A DNA stretch of 9,402 nt from Lautropia sp. SCN 70-15 (lineage in GTDB: Bacteria; Pseudomonadota; Gammaproteobacteria; Burkholderiales; Burkholderiaceae_E), in NCBI GenBank assembly GCA_001724315.1, contig MEEC01000089.1, positions 1 to 9,402 of the forward strand, given 5' to 3'. Below, piece by piece: positions 6,106 through 9,402 of the stretch. Positions within the stretch are counted from its first letter, which is position 1, and the number at the start of each line of letters is the position of its first letter. The translations under genes were made by a program, and so were the position numbers. The notes beneath the pieces are model-generated. The model worked only from the letters and a program-made list of their open reading frames with translations, did no database searches and was not told the DNA's origin.

Positions 6106-6134
6106 TTGTTCCGCCTGCCCGGGCGCGTCATACT
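6106..6134 (+). promoter_or_regulatory. Candidate sigma-70 promoter of the IclR-family gene
   Basis: TTGTTC (6106-6111, 3 of 6 consensus matches, including the key TTG) and CATACT (6129-6134, 4 of 6) are separated by exactly 17 bases. The predicted start of transcription, near 6141, leaves a leader of about 23 bases before the ATG at 6164, which is preceded by a weak GGAAC ribosome site. Confidence 0.4.
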
Positions 6135-6163
6135 CGGGTCTTCTTTGACGTGGAACGACGCGG

Positions 6164-6922
6164 ATGCGGCAGATCGTCGACAAGATCGGCACGATCCTGT
6201 CCCTGTTTACCTTCGATCGCACCGAGCTGGGCGTCACCGAGCTGTCGACCGAGCTGTCCTGGCCCAAGTCGACGGTCAGCGAGATCCTGTCGAGCCTGGC
6301 CGGCCAGGGGCTGATCGAGCGCACCCCCCGGGGCCGGTTCCGGCTGGGCTGGCGCTTCTTCGAGCTCAACCAGATGCTGCTCGAGGCCACGCCCATGGTG
6401 CGCGAGGGCCGGCGGGCGATGCAGGAGCTGGTCGAGCGTCACGGCGAGTCCAGCCACCTGATGGTGCTCGAGCGCCAGCACGCGGTGATCGTCGAAAAGG
6501 TGCAGGCCTCGCTGGCCACGCAGATCCTGATGTCGCGCGTGGGCCTGCGCCAGCCGGCCCACTGCTCGGCCTGCGGCAAGATGCTTCTGGCGCTGCGCCC
6601 CTGGGAAGAGGTTTCCAAGTTGTTCGACAATGTCGAACTCAAGCCTTTCACGCCCGCCACCATCACCGAGCTGCCGGCGCTGCAGCGAGAGCTTGCGGCG
6701 ATCCGCGAGCGCGACTTCGCCTTCGATCGCGAGGAGATCGTGCCCGGCCTGACCTGCGTGGCCGCGCCGATCCGCAACGAGGAAGGCAAGGCGATCGCCG
6801 CGATGAGCGTGTCGATCCCCACCTATCGCTTCGCCGACGGCGAGGCCGGCTATGTCGAGATGATCCGCGGCGCCGCGCTGCGGGTCTCGCGCAAGCTGGG
6901 CTTCATCGACGGCGCCCGCTGA
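6164..6922 (+). CDS. IclR-family transcriptional regulator
   Basis: 252 residues, the usual IclR length. Residues about 1-63 form the winged helix-turn-helix: KIGTILSLF start, VTELSTELSWPKSTVSEILSSLAGQGLIER as helices 2-3 (recognition helix about 34-46), and the wing TPRGRFRLG (54-62). The C-terminal effector domain carries the family-typical AHCSACGKMLLA (132-143) and DREEIVPGLTCVAAPI (188-203), where a small acid or aromatic ligand is normally sensed. Such regulators act as dimers or tetramers on operators of catabolic genes, often the adjacent one. Here it lies 58 bases upstream of the indolepyruvate oxidoreductase gene on the same strand, so control of that gene and of itself is likely. 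The effector may be an arylpyruvate or arylacetate, which is an inference from context. The ATG at 6164 is chosen because it starts the HTH directly. Confidence 0.93.
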   Translation: MRQIVDKIGTILSLFTFDRTELGVTELSTELSWPKSTVSEILSSLAGQGLIERTPRGRFRLGWRFFELNQMLLEATPMVREGRRAMQELVERHGESSHLMVLERQHAVIVEKVQASLATQILMSRVGLRQPAHCSACGKMLLALRPWEEVSKLFDNVELKPFTPATITELPALQRELAAIRERDFAFDREEIVPGLTCVAAPIRNEEGKAIAAMSVSIPTYRFADGEAGYVEMIRGAALRVSRKLGFIDGAR

Positions 6923-6924
6923 CG

Positions 6925-6936
6925 GCCCTCCGGGGC
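6925..6936 (+). other. Small stem with UCCG tetraloop after the IclR gene
   Basis: GCCC (6925-6928) and GGGC (6933-6936) close a TCCG loop of the very stable UNCG class, 2 bases after the regulator's stop codon. With only four pairs and no T-run it is unlikely to stop transcription; it could affect mRNA stability between the two genes. Confidence 0.2.
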
Positions 6937-6941
6937 GAGCC

Positions 6942-6981
6942 ACCGAACGACACAGAACACCCGCAAAGGAGAACCGAACGA
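6942..6981. repeat. Direct repeat ACCGAACGA upstream of the oxidoreductase gene
   Basis: The 9-mer ACCGAACGA occurs at 6942-6950 and again at 6973-6981, exactly 31 bases apart (about three helical turns), the second copy running into the start codon. The core CGAAC also forms the inner arm of the dyad upstream of the regulator gene. It may be a pair of regulator half-sites, or chance in a compositionally biased spacer. Confidence 0.3.
6965..6971 (+). promoter_or_regulatory. Strong ribosome binding site for the oxidoreductase gene
   Basis: AAAGGAG ends 9 bases before the ATG at 6981. It is the best Shine-Dalgarno in the window and fixes the start of the following gene. It lies between the two ACCGAACGA repeats. 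Confidence 0.8.
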
Positions 6982-9402
6982 TGAACGCACCGGTCGATCC
7001 CGCCCTCAGGCAGGCCACCCTCGAAGACAAGTACGAGGCCGGCGAAGGCGCGGTCTACATCACCGGCACGCAGGCGCTGGTGCGCCTGCCGCTGATGCAG
7101 CGCCAGCGCGACCTGGCCGCCGGGCTGAACACCGCCGGCTACATCTCGGGCTATCGCGGCTCGCCGGTGGGCGGCTACGACCAGGCGCTGTGGAAGGCGC
7201 GCAAGCACCTCGAGAAGCACCATGTGAAGTTCGTGCCCGGCGTCAACGAGGATCTGGCCGCCACCGCGATCTGGGGCTCGCAGCAGCTCAACGAGTTCCC
7301 CGGGGCGAAGTACGACGGCGTGTTCGGTATCTGGTACGGCAAGGGGCCGGGCGTGGACCGCTCGGGCGACGCGCTGCGCCACGCCAACCAGGCGGGCAGC
7401 TCGAAGCACGGCGGCGTGCTCGCGATCGGGGGCGACGACCACGGTGCCAAGTCCTCGACGATGGCCGCGCAGACCGACTTCATCTTCAAGGCGGTGTCGA
7501 TGCCGGTGCTCGCGCCGGCCACGGTGCAGGACTACATCGACATGGGCCTGCAGGGCTTCGCCATGTCCCGCTTCTCGGGCCTGTGGGTCGGCTTCAAGGC
7601 GGTCACCGACACGATCGAGGTCGCGGGCATCGTCGACGTCTCGCCCGACCGTCTGAAGCTCGTCACCCCCGAGGGCTTCGAGATGCCCGAGGGCGGTCTG
7701 AACCTGCGCTGGCCCGAGGAGCCCTTCCTGAAGATGGAGGAGCGCCTGAGCCGCTGGAAGATCCCGGCGGCGCTTGCCTGGGCGCGCGCCAACCGGCTCG
7801 ACCGCAACGTGCTGGGCCGCGCCGACGGCGAGCCCGCGCGGCTGGGCATCCTGAGCACCGGCAAGAGCTGGCTCGACACGATGCAGGCGCTGGCCGACCT
7901 GGGCATCGACGATGCCACCGCGAAGGCGATCGGCCTGCGCGTCTACAAGGTGGCGATGCCCTGGCCGCTCGAGCCCGAGGGCGTGCGCGAGTTCTGCGCC
8001 GGCTGCGACGAGGTGCTGGTCATCGAGGAGAAGCGCTCGCTGATCGAAGCCCAGCTCAAGGAGATCCTGTATCCGCTCGCGCAGCGTCCGCTGGTCACCG
8101 GCAAGCAGGACGAGCGCGGCGCGCCGATGCTCGCCGAGTGGGGCGAGCTGTCGCCGGCGATCTGCGCGCGCACGATCGTGGCCCGCCTGCGCCGATTCGC
8201 CTCGGCGGGGGCCGACGCCCGCGGCGGTCCGCTGGCCGAGGTGCTGGCCCGCTGCGACGCGCGCCTGGCGCAGATCGACGCCCGCGAGCAGGCGCTGGCC
8301 GCGCAGCCGCCGTCGATCGAGCGGATCCCGTACTTCTGCTCCGGCTGCCCTCACAACACCTCGACCCGCGTGCCCGAGGGCTCGCGCGCGCTGGCCGGCA
8401 TCGGCTGCCACTACATGTCGATGTGGATGGACCGCAGCACCGCCACCTTCACCCACATGGGCGCCGAGGGCACCAGCTGGGTCGGCCAGTTCCCGTTCAG
8501 CGAGACGAAGCACGTCTTCCAGAACCTGGGCGACGGCACCTACTTCCACTCCGGTTCGCTGGCGATCCGCCAGGCGGTGGCCGCGAAGACGCCGATCACC
8601 TACAAGATCCTGTTCAACGACGCGGTCGCGATGACCGGCGGCCAGAAGCACGACGGCCAGCTCTCGCCGCGGATGATCGCGCGGCAGGTGGCGGCCGAGG
8701 GCGTCGAGAAGATCGTCGTGGTCACCGACGAGCCCGAGAAGTACCCGGCCGGCTACTTCGACTCGGCCATCCCGATCCACCACCGCAGCAAGCTCGACGA
8801 GGTGCAGCGCGAGCTGCGCGAGTACCCGGGCGTGTCGGTGCTGATCTACGACCAGACCTGCGCCGCCGAGAAGCGCCGCCGTCGCAAGCGCGGCGAGTTC
8901 CCCGATCCGCAGAAGCGCGTGTTCATCAACGAGGCGGTCTGCGAGGGCTGCGGCGACTGCGGCGTGCAGTCGAACTGCGTGTCGATCGAACCGGTGGAGA
9001 CCGAGTTCGGGCGCAAGCGCAAGATCAACCAGTCGGCCTGCAACAAGGACTACTCCTGCGTGAACGGCTTCTGCCCGAGCTTCGTGACCGTGCACGGCGG
9101 CAAGCTGCGCCGGGCGGCCGGCGCGGGAGCAGGCCAGGCGGCTGGCGCGCAGGGTGCCGCGCAGGCCGGCGCCGAGGCGCCCGCCACGCCGAAGACCCCG
9201 ATCGCGCAGTCGCTGGCGGCCGGCCTGCCGGCGGCCTCGCTGCCGAGCATCGACGGCTCGTACGCAATGCTGATCACCGGCATCGGCGGCACCGGCGTGG
9301 TCACCATCGGCGCGCTGCTCGGCATGGCCGCGCACCTGGAAGGCAAGAACGTGACCGTGCTCGACGTGGCGGGCCTGGCGCAGAAGAACGGCGCGGTGAT
9401 GA
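6981..9402 (+). CDS. Single-chain indolepyruvate:ferredoxin oxidoreductase family protein, 3' end outside window
   Basis: The first 807 codons; the frame is open to the right edge. The family oxidatively decarboxylates aryl-pyruvates (from Trp, Phe, Tyr) to aryl-acetyl-CoA with a low-potential electron acceptor. Order seen: the alpha-subunit pyrimidine-binding part with YISGYRGSPVGGYD (about 54-67); CSGCPHN (453-459); the thiamine diphosphate domain with GIGCHYMSMWMD and GDG at 517-519, then Asn546, matching GDG-X26-N; a cysteine-rich Fe-S region with C654, C657, C660, C666 and C687, C693, C698; an Ala/Gly/Gln-rich linker (about 712-757); and the start of the gamma-subunit domain with GIGGTG (767-772) and LDVAGLAQKNGAV. 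This is the fused alpha-gamma form of about 1,150-1,200 residues found in proteobacteria, usually with a further C-terminal domain (DUF6537) that would lie outside. The start is fixed by AAAGGAG. Located just after the IclR gene, its likely regulator. Confidence 0.93.
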   Translation, partial: MNAPVDPALRQATLEDKYEAGEGAVYITGTQALVRLPLMQRQRDLAAGLNTAGYISGYRGSPVGGYDQALWKARKHLEKHHVKFVPGVNEDLAATAIWGSQQLNEFPGAKYDGVFGIWYGKGPGVDRSGDALRHANQAGSSKHGGVLAIGGDDHGAKSSTMAAQTDFIFKAVSMPVLAPATVQDYIDMGLQGFAMSRFSGLWVGFKAVTDTIEVAGIVDVSPDRLKLVTPEGFEMPEGGLNLRWPEEPFLKMEERLSRWKIPAALAWARANRLDRNVLGRADGEPARLGILSTGKSWLDTMQALADLGIDDATAKAIGLRVYKVAMPWPLEPEGVREFCAGCDEVLVIEEKRSLIEAQLKEILYPLAQRPLVTGKQDERGAPMLAEWGELSPAICARTIVARLRRFASAGADARGGPLAEVLARCDARLAQIDAREQALAAQPPSIERIPYFCSGCPHNTSTRVPEGSRALAGIGCHYMSMWMDRSTATFTHMGAEGTSWVGQFPFSETKHVFQNLGDGTYFHSGSLAIRQAVAAKTPITYKILFNDAVAMTGGQKHDGQLSPRMIARQVAAEGVEKIVVVTDEPEKYPAGYFDSAIPIHHRSKLDEVQRELREYPGVSVLIYDQTCAAEKRRRRKRGEFPDPQKRVFINEAVCEGCGDCGVQSNCVSIEPVETEFGRKRKINQSACNKDYSCVNGFCPSFVTVHGGKLRRAAGAGAGQAAGAQGAAQAGAEAPATPKTPIAQSLAAGLPAASLPSIDGSYAMLITGIGGTGVVTIGALLGMAAHLEGKNVTVLDVAGLAQKNGAVM

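Noticed and set aside
6903..9335. Very long open frame antisense to the oxidoreductase (810 codons)
   Set aside because: High GC sequence removes stops from the frame opposite a coding strand. The translation is Arg/Ala/His-rich with no recognisable domain, whereas the plus strand encodes an unmistakable enzyme.

Overview
This is an ordinary-looking, very GC-rich chromosomal window, probably from a betaproteobacterium of the Burkholderiales type. That placement rests on base composition and on the gene set: an AEC/TDT transporter pair, an EI24 protein next to a CinA-like protein, and a single-chain indolepyruvate oxidoreductase beside an IclR regulator. It is an inference, because no rRNA or other taxonomic marker is present. 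Eight or nine genes fill nearly all of the sequence, and no gene-free stretch exceeds 190 bases. I saw no tRNA or rRNA gene, insertion sequence, CRISPR array or phage gene.

Layout. (1) Bases 1-1337, minus strand: an AEC-family permease followed 2 bases later by the start of a TDT-family (tellurite resistance/C4-dicarboxylate) transporter that runs off the left edge. (2) Bases 1391-4379, plus strand: a tightly packed three-gene unit, divergent from the transporters. It encodes an exported seven-bladed beta-propeller, an exported NodB-type polysaccharide deacetylase with an altered first motif, and a membrane fatty acid hydroxylase/sterol desaturase. The genes are 5 bases apart and then overlap by 4 bases. 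(3) Bases 4452-5974, plus strand: an EI24-domain membrane protein overlapping by 4 bases with a CinA-like molybdopterin-binding-domain protein. (4) Bases 5975-6163: a GC-rich intergenic region with nested inverted repeats, a possible terminator hairpin, and a candidate operator and promoter. (5) Bases 6164-9402, plus strand: an IclR-family regulator, then the first 807 codons of a fused indolepyruvate:ferredoxin oxidoreductase that leaves the window on the right.

How the genes may work together. The three-gene unit points to envelope or surface polysaccharide and lipid modification: two exported proteins plus a membrane di-iron hydroxylase. The IclR/IOR pair points to regulated breakdown of aromatic amino acids through arylpyruvates to aryl-acetyl-CoA. 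Short CGAAC/GTTCG elements occur upstream of both genes and could be the regulator's sites. I found no convincing undescribed multi-gene system. The best leads are the substituted metal-ligand position in the deacetylase, its conserved-looking packing with the propeller and hydroxylase, and the dyad abutting the regulator's promoter.
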